Source: Gammaproteobacteria bacterium
Lineage (GTDB): Bacteria > Pseudomonadota > Gammaproteobacteria > Pseudomonadales > Azotimanducaceae
Assembly (NCBI GenBank): GCA_028821515.1
Contig: JAPPGA010000063.1
Coordinates: forward strand, 37,421-101,420
Direction: 5' to 3'
DNA: 64,000 bases
In this document: one piece after another, positions 1-10,063 of the stretch
How positions within the stretch are numbered: the stretch's first letter is position 1
How the letters are laid out: each line of letters starts with the position of its first letter
Notes under the pieces: generated by a model
What the model was told of the DNA's origin: nothing
Databases searched by the model: none
The model's input: the letters and a program-made list of their open reading frames with translations, nothing else
Translations under genes and position numbers: made by a program

Positions 1-162
1 AAGCGGGCATCGGAGCGCTGCGCCTCGACGGCGGCCGAGGTTCTTGCGCGTGTGGGTGGCGTCGCTACGCAAGCCTCGGGACTTGGACCCCTTGCCCCCC
101 GGGAGGGGTTGGCGGAGGCACGGGTGGAACTGGTGCTGCCGTATCGCCTCCGCAGTGAATGA
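1..162 (+). CDS. 3' end of an unidentified gene (partial)
   Basis: Frame 1 is open from the window edge to a TGA at 160-162. It ends in a charged, helical-looking tail ([15 protein letters not shown]). The stop overlaps the GTG start of prmB by 8 bases, the tight junction expected of co-transcribed genes. I do not recognise the 53 visible residues. The frame could be open by chance because the region is GC-rich, so the call rests mainly on the overlap with prmB. Confidence 0.35.
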   Translation, partial: KRASERCASTAAEVLARVGGVATQASGLGPLAPREGLAEARVELVLPYRLRSE

Positions 163-1048
163 CGGCATCGATGCGCTGATCGAGGTGTGTGCAGACCGCC
201 TGGCGCGCGAATCCCTCGCATTTGGTCACGGCGGCGCGAATCCCCGAAGCGAGGCGGAACTGCTAGTGCTGGGTTTCCTCGAGAATCACCCGCTGGAGGA
301 GAACACGCGAGAGTTGCTCGACGATCTTCTCCAGGACCGCATCGTCCGGCGCGTGCCTTCGGCGTATCTCACCGGCGAGGCGTGGTTTGCCGATCGGTGG
401 TTCGCCGTCCGGTCGGGCGTGATGATCCCGCGGTCGCCCATCCAGGAACTCATTCGGTGTGACTTTTGGCCCTGGCTGCGCCGGACGCCGGAAACCGTGC
501 TCGACATGTGCTGCGGCACGGGCTGCCTCGGCATCGCCACGGCGCTCCGGTTTCCCGCAGCCCGCGTGACGCTTGTCGACATCGACGAAGCGGCGTTGGC
601 GAACGCGCGGACGAATATCGAGCGGTTTCGACTTGGGGGTCGCGTCGAGGCGCGGCGGTCCGATCTTTTCGACGGGCTCGATCACGAGGAGTTCGACCTG
701 GTGCTCGCGAATCCGCCCTATGTCCCTGAGTCCGAGTTCCTTGTGCTGCCGCCGGAATACGCGCACGAGCCTCGTCACGGATTGGAGGCGGGGACGGATG
801 GTCTTGACTGTTGGCGCCGACTGCTGGCCGGTATTGGTTCCTGGCTACGCATGGATGGCCTCCTTGTCGGAGAGTCGGGCAATGCCTCGTCGGCCCTTGA
901 GACCGCGTTTCCGGACCTGCCTTTCCTGTGGCCCGAACTGACGCGGGCGGAGCGTCTGGCCGACGGCGGTTTCGGGGTGTTCGCGCTGGAAGCCGCCGCC
1001 TTGACTTGTCAACCGGAAGGCGACTCCCGATACTTCCGGCAAACCTGA
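155..1048 (+). CDS. prmB: Ribosomal protein L3 N5-glutamine methyltransferase PrmB
   Basis: SAM-dependent methyltransferase of the HemK/PrmC family that methylates a glutamine of ribosomal protein L3 in the cytoplasm. An N-terminal helical domain is followed by the Rossmann domain with motif I ([14 protein letters not shown], residues 115-128) and the NPPY amide-binding motif (residues 186-189). The GTG at 155 gives 297 residues, close to the 310 of E. coli PrmB; an in-frame start at 44 would add a proline/arginine-rich segment not expected in the family. aroC follows 13 bp downstream, the usual prmB-aroC order in gammaproteobacteria. PrmC, the release-factor enzyme, is the alternative, but the aroC neighbour favours PrmB. 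Confidence 0.9.
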   Translation: MNDGIDALIEVCADRLARESLAFGHGGANPRSEAELLVLGFLENHPLEENTRELLDDLLQDRIVRRVPSAYLTGEAWFADRWFAVRSGVMIPRSPIQELIRCDFWPWLRRTPETVLDMCCGTGCLGIATALRFPAARVTLVDIDEAALANARTNIERFRLGGRVEARRSDLFDGLDHEEFDLVLANPPYVPESEFLVLPPEYAHEPRHGLEAGTDGLDCWRRLLAGIGSWLRMDGLLVGESGNASSALETAFPDLPFLWPELTRAERLADGGFGVFALEAAALTCQPEGDSRYFRQT

Positions 1049-1061
1049 CGAGCATAAGCCC

Positions 1062-2135
1062 ATGCCCGGCAACACCTTTGGACAAGCGTTCACGCTGACG
1101 ACATTCGGCGAGAGCCACGGCGTGGCCATGGGCGCGGTCGTGGACGGCTGCCCGCCCGGCCTCGCGCTGTCCGAGGCGGATCTGCAGGGCGACCTCGACC
1201 GGCGCCGCCCGGGACAGTCGAAATACACGACGCAGCGCCAGGAACCGGACCAGGTGAAGATTCTCTCCGGGGTGTTCGAAGGCGTGACCACGGGCACGCC
1301 GATCGGGCTCGTTATCGAGAACGTGGATCAGCGCTCGCGCGACTACACAGCCATCAAGGACCAGCTCCGGCCGGCGCACGCCGACTACACCTATCTGAAA
1401 AAGTACGGCGTGCGCGACTACCGGGGCGGGGGACGTGCCTCCGCGCGGGAAACCACCATGCGCGTGGCGGCCGGGGCCATCGCGCGCAAATACCTGGCCG
1501 AGCGGCACGGGGTGCTGGTACGCGGGTACCTGGCCGGCATCGGTGACATCGAGCCGCGCAAGCTCGACTGGGACGCCATTGGCAGCAATCCGTTCTTCTG
1601 TCCCGATCCGGACATCGTCGACGACATCGCGGCGCTGATTGACGAGCTGCGTTCGGCCGGCGATTCCATCGGCGCCCGGATCAACGTCGTCGCGTCGAAT
1701 CCGCCGGTCGGCCTCGGGGAACCCGTTTTCGGCAAACTCGACGCGGAACTCGCGGGTGCCCTGATGGGCATCAACGCGGTCAAGGGCGTCGAATTCGGCG
1801 CCGGGTTTGACGTCGTGCACCAGCGCGGCAGCGAACACCGCGACGAGATCACGGACAGCGGCTTCCTGAAAAACGATGCGGGCGGCGTGCTCGGCGGCAT
1901 CTCGTCGGGCCAGGATATCGTGGTCAGCATCGCGCTCAAGCCGACATCGAGCCTCGCCATCCCCGGCAGGAGCATCGATACGTCAGGCAGGGAAGTGGAG
2001 GTGGTGACAACCGGACGTCACGACCCCTGTGTCGGACTTCGCGCGACCCCGATCGCCGAGGCCATGGTGGCGATGGTCCTCATGGACCACCTGCTTCGGG
2101 ACCGCGCCCAGAACGCTTCGGTGAACCGGGAGTAG
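1062..2135 (+). CDS. aroC: Chorismate synthase
   Basis: Catalyses the last step of the shikimate pathway, 1,4-anti-elimination of phosphate from EPSP to chorismate, using reduced FMN. The 357 residues match the usual length (about 360). The family signature with GESHG lies near residues 16-20, and the conserved [15 protein letters not shown] block lies near 128-142. The ATG is 13 bp after prmB, so the two are probably co-transcribed. The product feeds the Trp, Phe, Tyr and folate branches; trpFBA and a DAHP synthase gene are also in this window. Confidence 0.98.
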   Translation: MPGNTFGQAFTLTTFGESHGVAMGAVVDGCPPGLALSEADLQGDLDRRRPGQSKYTTQRQEPDQVKILSGVFEGVTTGTPIGLVIENVDQRSRDYTAIKDQLRPAHADYTYLKKYGVRDYRGGGRASARETTMRVAAGAIARKYLAERHGVLVRGYLAGIGDIEPRKLDWDAIGSNPFFCPDPDIVDDIAALIDELRSAGDSIGARINVVASNPPVGLGEPVFGKLDAELAGALMGINAVKGVEFGAGFDVVHQRGSEHRDEITDSGFLKNDAGGVLGGISSGQDIVVSIALKPTSSLAIPGRSIDTSGREVEVVTTGRHDPCVGLRATPIAEAMVAMVLMDHLLRDRAQNASVNRE

Positions 2136-2242
2136 GGCTGGGGTATTCGGGTCAGCCCACATGCCGGGCATCGCCGTATCATGAGCCAACTGTCCCAGAA
2201 CTGCTCGGCGCTGTAGACGGTGACCTGTCCCGGCGGAAGGCA

Positions 2243-2713
2243 CTATCGCACGCGCGCAGGGCGCCAGAACTCGACGAAAAAGCGGACCGGCCCGAGGTTC
2301 TCGACCCGGTGCGTGATGCCGGGGACAATGACTGCGGACTCCGGCGCTTCAACGGGAAAGGAACGACAAACGGGGGGTCCCACGTGGTATTTCAGCGCTC
2401 CGGATACCACGTGGATTCGCGCCCATACGCCGGGCCGGGTGGAATGCTCCCTGCTGAATCCGGGCGGGATTGTCCTCTCGTCGAACTCCCGCGTCCGGCG
2501 GTAGGCGACGAGATCCTCCGGCCACTCCATGCGGTCGCAGCGGACACAATCGAGTTCCGTGCCGAGCATTCCCGATCGGGTCGTCTCGCACTCGACCCAC
2601 GGCCGATTGACGAAGGGCGGACGGTGGCGCACGTGCTGGCCGTGGCCGCAGCCGAGATCTGCCACCCAGTCACCCTGCGCGTCCCGGTGAAAGCCGAGAA
2701 TCGCGCGTTTCAC
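2243..2713 (-). CDS. DUF3565-DUF1971 fusion protein (small, soluble, cupin-like)
   Basis: The 156-residue product joins two small domains. Residues about 1-62 match DUF3565, recognisable from GFHRD, DWVADLGCGHGQHVRHRPPF and LGTELDCVRC. Residues about 70-156 match the YeaR/TehB-like DUF1971 domain (TRPGVWARIHVVSGALKYHV, then a GITHRVENLG histidine motif), a small cupin-type fold. The GTG at 2713 puts the DUF3565 motif (VKRAILGFHRD) right at the N-terminus; it overlaps the stop of a 24-codon ORF that has a good Shine-Dalgarno, so translation may be coupled. It diverges from the hydrolase gene at 2855. Function is unknown; DUF1971 proteins have been linked to tellurite or nitrate responses, which is only a hint here. 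Confidence 0.75.
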   Translation of the reverse strand: MKRAILGFHRDAQGDWVADLGCGHGQHVRHRPPFVNRPWVECETTRSGMLGTELDCVRCDRMEWPEDLVAYRRTREFDERTIPPGFSREHSTRPGVWARIHVVSGALKYHVGPPVCRSFPVEAPESAVIVPGITHRVENLGPVRFFVEFWRPARVR

Positions 2714-2784
2714 GGGGGATTCGTGGCCCCGGTACGGGCGCTGGGTGGCGCGTACTTGTCGCCGGGAGTCGGGGCGCCGATCAT
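2710..2784 (-). CDS. 24-codon upstream ORF overlapping the DUF3565-DUF1971 gene
   Basis: The ATG at 2784 is preceded by GGAGG with a 5-base spacer, the best ribosome-binding site in this intergenic region. The ORF encodes 24 residues beginning MIGAPTPGDKYAPP and ends in a TGA that overlaps the downstream GTG start (GTGA). It may be a coupling leader. Alternatively it is the original N-terminus of the DUF3565 protein, displaced by a frameshift. The peptide itself matches nothing I know. Confidence 0.4.
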   Translation of the reverse strand: MIGAPTPGDKYAPPSARTGATNPP

Positions 2785-2854
2785 GCAATCCTCCGTAGCG
2801 ATGGTTCGTCCCGTAGGCGGGAGTCGCCCCGCACAGAGTACCTGAGGCCGTGCA

Positions 2855-3814
2855 ATGACGTACTTCGATGATGTGACCGAACTCGAGAATGGTATTCGGG
2901 GTGAGGCGCTCGTCATCCCGACGGCCAACCCGACGGGGTTCTTCCAGGCCGTGTCGGCCCCGGACTCGATGCCGGTGGCCCAGATCGCCGCAAGACTCTT
3001 CGTGCCCGCGGGGCAGGGGAGCCGGCCAGCTGTCATCGTCGTACCGGGCAGCCTCGGTGTGGCACCTTCGCACCTCGCGGTTGCGCGGCTCCTGACGGAT
3101 AGGGGAATCGCGGCCTGCGTCATCGATCCGTTCGGCATGCGGGATGTCGTGTCGACGGTTTCGAACCAGGCCCAGTACTCGTTCGCCGCCAGCGCCTGGG
3201 ATGTTCTCGCGACGCTACGTGTACTGTCCTCGCGAATCGACATTGACCCCGCCCGCATCGGGGCGCAGGGCCATAGCCGGGGCGGGTCTGCGGTGCTTTC
3301 TGCGGCATGCATGGCGCACTTGGTGTCTGACAGTCCCGAAAGACTGCGCGGCGTCTACGCGGCGTATCCGTGGTCGGGGCTGCAGTTCCTGAGACCCGAT
3401 GTCGGTTCTACGGTGGTGCGGTCGGTGGTCGGTGACAGGGACGAGTGGTGCTCCCCGCAACAGGTACAGTCCCACATGCACGCCATGCGCCTATGCGGGG
3501 GCAGGGCGACGTGCCGGATATTCGCGGGCGCCCACCACGGCCTTGACCGGGACACTCCAGTGGAACTGATCGAAGAGGCGGCCGTCGCGCCGGGCGCGCC
3601 CACCGTGTACATCCGCGAAGACGGTGCCCTGCTGCACCCGCTCGCGCGGGAGGCGGACCCCGACCTTAGCGAACGCGACGTCATGGTCTACGCGATGAAG
3701 TCGGGCCATGGACGGCGGGGGGCGCGGATAGGCAGCGAAGGCGACCAGGCCGAGCGATTCCACCGGGACATGGTCGACTTCTGGGAGACCCTGATGCTGG
3801 CAAACGCCGCTTGA
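2855..3814 (+). CDS. Alpha/beta hydrolase, dienelactone-hydrolase-like
   Basis: Cytoplasmic hydrolase of 319 residues without a signal peptide. The core begins near residue 50 with the strand PAVIVVPGSLG. The nucleophile elbow GHSRGGS holds the catalytic Ser near residue 140. A VVGDRDEWCSP segment and a GAHHGLDRD segment supply the likely catalytic Asp and His. This order (elbow, acid, His) fits the dienelactone hydrolase/acetyl-xylan-esterase-like group. The substrate cannot be told. It stands alone, divergent from the DUF3565-DUF1971 gene with about 70 bp between them. Confidence 0.8.
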   Translation: MTYFDDVTELENGIRGEALVIPTANPTGFFQAVSAPDSMPVAQIAARLFVPAGQGSRPAVIVVPGSLGVAPSHLAVARLLTDRGIAACVIDPFGMRDVVSTVSNQAQYSFAASAWDVLATLRVLSSRIDIDPARIGAQGHSRGGSAVLSAACMAHLVSDSPERLRGVYAAYPWSGLQFLRPDVGSTVVRSVVGDRDEWCSPQQVQSHMHAMRLCGGRATCRIFAGAHHGLDRDTPVELIEEAAVAPGAPTVYIREDGALLHPLAREADPDLSERDVMVYAMKSGHGRRGARIGSEGDQAERFHRDMVDFWETLMLANAA

Positions 3815-4024
3815 CCGATTGGTGGGCCATGGACTGGAGGCCCGGAATCCGGTCCTTGCCCGGCGATCGAGGAGGACCCGGAAGTTGTTGAACATCCATT
3901 CTCAGGCTTTGGATTTACCACAATGAGTGCTCGCTTCATGGATCGTGTCAACAAGAGCCTGTGCAGAACGCAGCGCATCCAGCGTAAAATCGCCGCCTGA
4001 TTCCTCGATTGACGGCAGATACGT
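3815..4024 (+). other. Intergenic region upstream of leuC
   Basis: This 210-bp gap should hold the leu operon promoter. I see a TTGAAC hexamer at 3888-3893 and a TAAAAT hexamer at 3985-3990, but no convincing pair. There is no leucine-rich leader peptide or U-tailed hairpin, so attenuation of the enterobacterial leu type is not supported. Confidence 0.4.
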
Positions 4025-5443
4025 ATGGGCGGCAGGACGCTCTACGACAAGATATGGGAGTCGCACCTGGTCGGCGAGCGCGCGGACGGCATGAGCCTGA
4101 TGTACGTGGACCGGCACCTCCTGCACGAGGTTACGTCGCCCCAGGCGTTCGAAGGCCTGCGCCTTGCAGGCCGCGCTCCGTGGCGCGTGGACGCCAACCT
4201 GGCGACGCCGGACCACAATGTCCCCACCGTGCGCGATGAACGGGTGGCGGGGGTCGACGGCATCGCCGACGAGGTGGCTCGCATACAGGTGCAGACCCTC
4301 GACGCCAACTGCCGCGACTTCGGCATCGAGGAGTTCGGCATCAACGACGTGCGCCAGGGCATCGTGCACGTCATCGGTCCAGAGCAGGGTGCGACGCTTC
4401 CGGGGATGACCATCGTTTGCGGCGATTCGCACACCTCCACGCACGGGGCGTTCGCTGCGCTGGCGCAGGGTATCGGTACCTCCGAGGTCGAGCATGTGCT
4501 CGCGACGCAGTGCTTGGCGCAGCGCAAGAGCGGCAACATGCGCATCGTGATCGATGGCGCGTTGCGGCCGGGAGTGCACGCCAAGGACCTGATCCTTGCG
4601 GTGATACGCCGTATCGGGACGGCCGGCGCGACCGGACACGTCATCGAGTTCACCGGTCCCGCAGTTGCCGAACTTTCCATGGAGGGTCGGATGACCGTCT
4701 GCAACATGGCGATCGAAGCCGGTGGGCGCGCGGGGCTGGTCGCCGTGGACGACACGACCCTCGACTACGTCGCGGGGCGTCCCCTGTCGCCGTCGGGCGA
4801 CGACTGGACGGCCGCCGCTGCCAACTGGGAAACGCTGCGGTCGGATCCCGATGCGGTATTCGATCGCGAAGTGCGGATCGACGCGGCCACACTGTCACCG
4901 CAGGTGAGTTGGGGTACATCGCCGGAGCTGGTGGTGGACATCGACGAGGGCGTGCCGGACCCCGGGGCGCTGGATGATCCGATCAAGGCCGAGGTCGCGT
5001 CCCGGGCGCTGAGATACATGGGCCTCGAGCCAGGTACGCCGATGACGCAGATCGCGCTGGACAAGGTCTTTATCGGATCCTGCACCAATGCGCGCATCGA
5101 AGACTTGAGAATCGCGGCTGGCATCGCTGAAGGCCGCAAGGTTCGCGTCCCCCAGGCGATGGTGGTTCCGGGTTCCGGCCTTGTGAAGCGCCAGGCCGAG
5201 GAGGAGGGCCTCGACCAGGTGTTCATCGACGCCGGTTTCGAGTGGCGCGAGCCAGGTTGCTCGATGTGTCTCGCGATGAACGCCGACCGTCTGTACCCGG
5301 GTGAGCGTTGCGCTTCGACGTCGAACCGCAACTTCGAGGGCCGGCAGGGCCACGGCGGCCGCACGCATCTCGTGAGCCCGGCAACGGCCGCCGCGAGCGC
5401 GGTAGCGGGATACCTTGCGGATCCGAGGGAAATCGCGGCATAG
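4025..5443 (+). CDS. leuC: 3-isopropylmalate dehydratase large subunit
   Basis: With LeuD it forms the aconitase-family isomerase that converts 2-isopropylmalate to 3-isopropylmalate in leucine synthesis. The 472 residues are close to E. coli LeuC (466). The three ligands of the [4Fe-4S] cluster are present: Cys353 in GSCTNAR, and Cys412 and Cys415 in PGCSMC. The ATG at 4025 opens the conserved [12 protein letters not shown] start. leuD begins 12 bp after the stop. Confidence 0.98.
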   Translation: MGGRTLYDKIWESHLVGERADGMSLMYVDRHLLHEVTSPQAFEGLRLAGRAPWRVDANLATPDHNVPTVRDERVAGVDGIADEVARIQVQTLDANCRDFGIEEFGINDVRQGIVHVIGPEQGATLPGMTIVCGDSHTSTHGAFAALAQGIGTSEVEHVLATQCLAQRKSGNMRIVIDGALRPGVHAKDLILAVIRRIGTAGATGHVIEFTGPAVAELSMEGRMTVCNMAIEAGGRAGLVAVDDTTLDYVAGRPLSPSGDDWTAAAANWETLRSDPDAVFDREVRIDAATLSPQVSWGTSPELVVDIDEGVPDPGALDDPIKAEVASRALRYMGLEPGTPMTQIALDKVFIGSCTNARIEDLRIAAGIAEGRKVRVPQAMVVPGSGLVKRQAEEEGLDQVFIDAGFEWREPGCSMCLAMNADRLYPGERCASTSNRNFEGRQGHGGRTHLVSPATAAASAVAGYLADPREIAA

Positions 5444-5454
5444 CCGGAGGCCTC

Positions 5455-6093
5455 ATGGAGAGTTTCGACATCCACCGGGGATTGGTCGCGCCCATGGACA
5501 GGGCGAACGTCGATACGGATCAGATCATCCCGAAGCAGTTCCTGAAATCGATCCGGCGCACCGGCTTCGGAGACAACCTGTTCGATGCATGGCGCTATCT
5601 CGACGAAGGCGACATCGGCAAGACGCAGAACGAACGGCAGTTCAACCCGGATTTCGTTCTCAATGCGGCGCGCTACCAGGGCGCCAGCGTACTCCTCGCG
5701 CGGGACAACTTCGGATGCGGTTCCAGCCGCGAACATGCCGTGTGGGCGCTGATGGAATACGGTTTTCGCTGTGTCATCGCGCCGAGTTTCGCGGACATCT
5801 TCTTTACCAATAGCGCCAATAACGGGTTGCTGCTGATCGTGCTCGACCCTGGCGCGGTCGATGCGCTGTTCGAGCGTGTCGCATCGCCCGGGTTCGAACT
5901 CACCGTGGACTTGCCGAGCCAGCGCGTGACGGCGGACGACGGGACCTCCTGGCTGTTCGACATCGACGCCGAACGCAAGCAGCGGTTGTTGAGCGGTCTG
6001 GACGATATCGGGCTGACGCTCGCGTGCGCGCCAGCGATTCGCGAGTTCGAAGCGCAACACAGGCGGCGTGCGCCGTGGGTGTTTCAGCCATGA
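5455..6093 (+). CDS. leuD: 3-isopropylmalate dehydratase small subunit
   Basis: Swivelling-domain partner of LeuC, 212 residues (E. coli LeuD has 201). The conserved segments [30 protein letters not shown] and [15 protein letters not shown] are all visible. The ATG at 5455 follows a GGAGG Shine-Dalgarno. The frame is open further upstream, but only as read-through inside leuC. The stop overlaps the ATG of leuB (ATGA), which indicates coupled translation. Confidence 0.97.
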   Translation: MESFDIHRGLVAPMDRANVDTDQIIPKQFLKSIRRTGFGDNLFDAWRYLDEGDIGKTQNERQFNPDFVLNAARYQGASVLLARDNFGCGSSREHAVWALMEYGFRCVIAPSFADIFFTNSANNGLLLIVLDPGAVDALFERVASPGFELTVDLPSQRVTADDGTSWLFDIDAERKQRLLSGLDDIGLTLACAPAIREFEAQHRRRAPWVFQP

Positions 6094-7190
6094 GCGCGAA
6101 TGTCCTGGTGCTGCCTGGAGACGGCATTGGTGCGGAGATCATGCCCCACGTGGTTCGGGTGCTGGAGCACGTGGATACCGTGATCGACTTCGAGTACGCG
6201 GAGGTGGGCGGAATAGCCATCGACCGCTACGGCGATCCGCTTCCGCCCGATGCGCTCGAGGCGGCGAAAAAGGCGGACGCCGTGCTGCTCGGAGCCGTCG
6301 GCGGCCCCAAGTGGGACGACCTGCCGATGGATCAGCGTCCGGAGAAAGCCCTGCTCGGCTTGCGGTCCGGCCTGGACGTGTTCGCGAACCTGCGGCCGGC
6401 GATCCTGTTCGAGCCACTGGCGCAGGCGTCGTCCCTGAAGCCGGAACTCGTCGCCGGGCTCGACATCCTGATCGTGCGTGAATTGACCGGTGGCATTTAC
6501 TTCGGCGAGCCGCGCGGGGTCGAGGTGGGGAACGGCGGCAGGCGGGGGTTCAATACCCTCGTGTACGACGAGCGCGAGATTGAACGGATCGCGCGGGTCG
6601 CTTTCGACCTCGCGCGCAAGCGCCGCCAGCAGGTGACTTCGGTGGACAAGGCCAACATACTGGAAGTGACCCAGCTCTGGCGCGATGTCGTCTGCGAGGT
6701 GGCGAGCGATTACCCCGACGTGGAGCTGTCTCACATGTATGTCGACAATGCCGGGATGCAGCTGGTGCGGGAACCGAAACAGTTCGACGTGGTCGTCACC
6801 GGGAACATGTTCGGCGACATTCTCTCGGATGTTGCCGCCATGCTGACGGGATCCCTCGGCATGCTGCCCTCGGCGTCGCTCAACGCCGGTGATCAGGGCA
6901 TGTATGAGCCCGTGCACGGGACCGCCCCCGATATTGCGGGCCGCAATATCGCGAACCCGCTCGCCACCGTCATGTCGGCGGCCATGATGCTGCGATACAG
7001 CCTCGATGCGTCCGCCGCCGCGGATCGCGTCGAAGCGGCGGTGGCCTCGGTGCTGGACGACGGGTTGCGCACCGCTGACATTTTTCCCGAGGGTGGCGGG
7101 GAACATCTACGGTGCGTTGGCACCGACGAGATGGCGGATGCGGTCATCGCCGCATTGGCCGGTGATGCCGGCGGCCATCCAGACCAGTAG
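6090..7190 (+). CDS. leuB: 3-isopropylmalate dehydrogenase
   Basis: NAD-dependent oxidative decarboxylation of 3-isopropylmalate, the third enzyme of the leucine branch. The ATG at 6090 overlaps the leuD stop and opens directly on [14 protein letters not shown], the conserved N-terminus, giving 366 residues (E. coli 363). The substrate- and metal-binding segments ([48 protein letters not shown]) are intact. An in-frame start at 6024 is less likely because it would overlap leuD by 70 bases. asd follows 8 bp downstream. Confidence 0.97.
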   Translation: MSANVLVLPGDGIGAEIMPHVVRVLEHVDTVIDFEYAEVGGIAIDRYGDPLPPDALEAAKKADAVLLGAVGGPKWDDLPMDQRPEKALLGLRSGLDVFANLRPAILFEPLAQASSLKPELVAGLDILIVRELTGGIYFGEPRGVEVGNGGRRGFNTLVYDEREIERIARVAFDLARKRRQQVTSVDKANILEVTQLWRDVVCEVASDYPDVELSHMYVDNAGMQLVREPKQFDVVVTGNMFGDILSDVAAMLTGSLGMLPSASLNAGDQGMYEPVHGTAPDIAGRNIANPLATVMSAAMMLRYSLDASAAADRVEAAVASVLDDGLRTADIFPEGGGEHLRCVGTDEMADAVIAALAGDAGGHPDQ

Positions 7191-7198
7191 AAGATCGA

Positions 7199-8221
7199 AT
7201 GGAAAAGGTTAACGTTGCCATCGCCGGCGCCACTGGGGCCGTAGGAGAGGCGATGCGGGAAGTACTCGAAGAGCGTGGCTTTCCGGTGGATCGCCTGGTG
7301 TTGCTCGCAAGCCCCAGGTCGGCCGGCCGGCGACTGCAGTACCGCGGCAGGTCCCATCGGGTCGAAGTGCTTGACGAGTTCGATTTCGAGGACATCCAGA
7401 TTGGCCTCTTTTCCGCTGGTGGGACGGTCAGCGGGGAGCATGCGCCGCGCGCTGCTGCGGCCGGCGCGGTGGTCATCGACAATACCTCCCGGTTCCGCTA
7501 CGACGACGACGTGCCGCTGATCGTGCCCGAGGTGAACCCGCAATGCATCGACAGGTATGCGGCGCGCGGCATCATTGCGAACCCCAACTGCTCGACGATC
7601 CAGATGGTGGTGGCGCTCAAGCCGATCTACGATGCCGTGGGAATCTCGCGCATTAACGTGGCGACTTACCAGGCCGTGTCGGGTGCCGGGGCGCGCGGCG
7701 TATCGGAACTCGCCAGCCAGACGGCCAACCTCCTGAACGGCAAGGATGCGGAGCCCGTCGTACACCCCGTGCAGATCGCTTTCAATGCGATTCCGCAGAT
7801 CAATGACTTCCAGGAGAACGGCTACACCATCGAAGAGATGAAGATGGTCTGGGAGACGAACAAGATCTTTGACGACGAGAACATCCGTGTGAATCCCACC
7901 TGTGTGCGGATTCCGGTGTTCTACGGCCATTCCGAAGCGGTGCATATCGAGACGCATGAGCAGATCTCGGCGGAATGGGCGAAGGAACTGCTGGCCGCCG
8001 CGGATGGCGTGACAGTGATCGACGAACGCAATGACGCCGGCTACCCCACGGCATTCGGGGATGCGGCCGGCCATGATTCGGTCTACGTGGGCCGGATTCG
8101 AGAGGACATTTCTCACCCGTATGGACTGAATCTATGGATAGTCTCAGACAACGTGCGAAAGGGCGCCGCGCTGAACAGCGTTCAGATCGCGGAACACCTG
8201 TTGCCGAAACTGGCGGCATAG
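7199..8221 (+). CDS. asd: Aspartate-semialdehyde dehydrogenase
   Basis: Reduces aspartyl phosphate to aspartate semialdehyde, the branch point to Lys/DAP, Met and Thr. The protein has 340 residues, with the NADP-binding start VNVAIAGATGAVGEAM and the catalytic cysteine at residue 131 in NPNCSTIQ. The GAGARGV loop and the RVPVFYGHSE-like segment (RIPVFYGHSEAVHIE) are present. The leuB-asd-fimV-truA order is the Pseudomonas-type arrangement. The product also supplies homoserine for the methionine made by MetH elsewhere in the window. Confidence 0.97.
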   Translation: MEKVNVAIAGATGAVGEAMREVLEERGFPVDRLVLLASPRSAGRRLQYRGRSHRVEVLDEFDFEDIQIGLFSAGGTVSGEHAPRAAAAGAVVIDNTSRFRYDDDVPLIVPEVNPQCIDRYAARGIIANPNCSTIQMVVALKPIYDAVGISRINVATYQAVSGAGARGVSELASQTANLLNGKDAEPVVHPVQIAFNAIPQINDFQENGYTIEEMKMVWETNKIFDDENIRVNPTCVRIPVFYGHSEAVHIETHEQISAEWAKELLAAADGVTVIDERNDAGYPTAFGDAAGHDSVYVGRIREDISHPYGLNLWIVSDNVRKGAALNSVQIAEHLLPKLAA

Positions 8222-8268
8222 CTGCCTGCACCGAACAACGGCGTGCCGCCGGTGGCATCGCTCCCGCG

Positions 8269-9240
8269 ATGCGGCCGGGGGTGTGGCTGGGAGTGCTGCT
8301 GTGCATCGCCACATGGCAGTTCGCATTCGCGGAGGAAGCACCTTCGGACGCGGACACGTCGAGTCCCGACCCGGCGGATGCGGAGATGTACGGGCCGACA
8401 ACGCGGACCGATACGCTCTGGTCCATCGCAAGGGCGGTGCGGCCACCCGGCATGACGCTGCCGGAGACCGTTTCGGCCCTGCAACGCATGAACCCGCATG
8501 CGTTTGTCGAGGGCGACCCAAACGTGCTGATGCGGGGCGTGATGCTCCAGGTACCAACATCTGCCGCGGCGGCGGAAGCCCCGACGGACCCGGTGGAGCT
8601 GGAACCGGCCCCTACCACCGTAGAGCCTCCACAGGAGGTCTCTTTTCGGGATGTGGTACCCCTGCCTGCGGACGACGAAATGGACCCCGAGAACCTGGCG
8701 ATGCGCAACGCAGAGCTGGAAGACCGCCTGGCGACCGTGCAGGTGGAACTCGACGTTGCGACGGACAAGATCCAGGCCCTGGAAAGCCAGATAACGACAA
8801 TGCGGCGCCGTCTGACAGAGGGCCAGGAGCAGAGGGTCGCCCCGCAATCGAGAGCTCCGACGGATGTTGCGAAGATTCCGACCAACGTGATCACGGGCAT
8901 CATCCTTGCGGTACTGCTCGTCGGTGCGGTCGTAATCGTTGTTGCGAGGAGCCGGCGGGGAAGCCGGGTCGACGCTGGGGAACCACCGCAGCGGCCGCTT
9001 GGCGCCCGGCGGGTGGGCGCGGGGAGGGCCGCCCCGGAGCCCGAGCCGGAGGGGGATTCGGATCGGGACCCGGACCCGGACCCCGATGAGATCGGCCCCG
9101 AAACCAAGCTCAACCTTGCACGCGCGCTCGTCGATTTGGGGCGCACGGACCAGGCTCGCGAAGTCTTGAGGGAAGTGATGGCCCAGGGGAGCGATGACGA
9201 ATCGCGCGAAGCGGCACAGCTCCTCCAACAATTGGAGTGA
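8269..9240 (+). CDS. fimV: Short FimV/HubP-like polar-organiser protein
   Basis: Inner-membrane protein of 323 residues. Order: signal peptide (VWLGVLLCIATWQFAFA), a FimV-type LysM-like domain near residues 40-100 (DTLWSIARAVRPPGMTL, then MNPHAF), an acidic linker, a coiled coil near 145-185, one membrane segment (ITGIILAVLLVGAVVIVVA) near 205-224, an acidic Pro/Asp-rich cytoplasmic linker, and the C-terminal FimV domain (TKLNLARALVDLGRTDQAREVL). FimV proteins of Pseudomonas exceed 900 residues, so this is a minimal version that keeps both diagnostic ends. The ATG at 8269 is chosen because the signal peptide follows directly; an earlier in-frame ATG lies inside asd. Confidence 0.85.
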   Translation: MRPGVWLGVLLCIATWQFAFAEEAPSDADTSSPDPADAEMYGPTTRTDTLWSIARAVRPPGMTLPETVSALQRMNPHAFVEGDPNVLMRGVMLQVPTSAAAAEAPTDPVELEPAPTTVEPPQEVSFRDVVPLPADDEMDPENLAMRNAELEDRLATVQVELDVATDKIQALESQITTMRRRLTEGQEQRVAPQSRAPTDVAKIPTNVITGIILAVLLVGAVVIVVARSRRGSRVDAGEPPQRPLGARRVGAGRAAPEPEPEGDSDRDPDPDPDEIGPETKLNLARALVDLGRTDQAREVLREVMAQGSDDESREAAQLLQQLE

Positions 9241-9252
9241 TAGCGGCCCGGC

Positions 9253-10032
9253 GTGATCATCGCACTGGGACTCGAGTACGACGGCGGTGCCTTCCATGGC
9301 TTCCAGGCGCAGCGAAGCGTTCCGACCGTTCAGGAAAACCTGGAGGCGGCGCTCTCGGAGGTCGCCGGGGAATCGGTCCGCGTCACTGCCGCCGGGCGGA
9401 CGGATGCCGGCGTGCACGCGACACAGCAGGTAGTGAGTTTCCCGACGCGTGCCGAGCGACCCCTCGAAGCCTGGCGCCGGGGGGTTAACTCGCTCGTGGA
9501 CAGCGCGGTTTCGGTGATCTGGTCGCGCCGCGCGGCGAACGGATTCAACGCGCGTTTCGATGCCCTCGAACGCCGCTACGTCTACATCTTCCACGAGTCG
9601 GAGACGGCGCCTGCACTGCTTCGTGGAAAGGTGGCCTGGTCGCCGCAACGCCTGGACGAGACAGCCATGTCCAGGGCCTGCCGGTGCCTGCTTGGCGAGC
9701 AGGACTTCAGTTCGTTCCGGGCAGCGGGTTGCCAGTCGAACACCCCGTACCGTTGCGTGCATTCGGCCAGCGTGTATCGGTGCGGCCGCCAGGTGGTCCT
9801 GGACATAGCCGCGAATGCGTTTCTCCTGCGGATGGTGCGGAATATCGCCGGCAGCTTGCGCCGCGTTGGCCTTGGGCAGGAAGACGCGGGATACCTGGCG
9901 CGGTTGCTTGCGTGCCGGGACAGAACCACCGCGGCCCCGACGGCGGCGGCGGAAGGCCTCTACCTCGTGCGTGTCAGCTATGCGGATTTCGATGTCGCCT
10001 ATCGTCCACCGCCGACGCTGGAATCCGCCTGA
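9253..10032 (+). CDS. truA: tRNA pseudouridine(38-40) synthase TruA
   Basis: Isomerises uridines 38-40 in the anticodon stem-loop. The protein has 259 residues from a GTG at 9253, against 270 in E. coli. The catalytic aspartate is residue 51 in AAGRTDAGVHA. The N-terminal LEYDGGAFHGFQ and C-terminal NAFLLRMVRNIAGSL blocks are typical. It lies 12 bp after the fimV-like gene and 31 bp before trpF. Confidence 0.96.
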   Translation: MIIALGLEYDGGAFHGFQAQRSVPTVQENLEAALSEVAGESVRVTAAGRTDAGVHATQQVVSFPTRAERPLEAWRRGVNSLVDSAVSVIWSRRAANGFNARFDALERRYVYIFHESETAPALLRGKVAWSPQRLDETAMSRACRCLLGEQDFSSFRAAGCQSNTPYRCVHSASVYRCGRQVVLDIAANAFLLRMVRNIAGSLRRVGLGQEDAGYLARLLACRDRTTAAPTAAAEGLYLVRVSYADFDVAYRPPPTLESA

Positions 10033-10063
10033 CGTAAAATCAACGGTTTCGCCGGGTGAGTGC

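Noticed and set aside
3923..4000. Possible 25-residue peptide (MSARFMDRVNKSLC...) upstream of leuC, considered as a leader
   Set aside because: It has no leucine run and no following terminator hairpin, so it does not fit a leu attenuator, and there is no ribosome-binding site.
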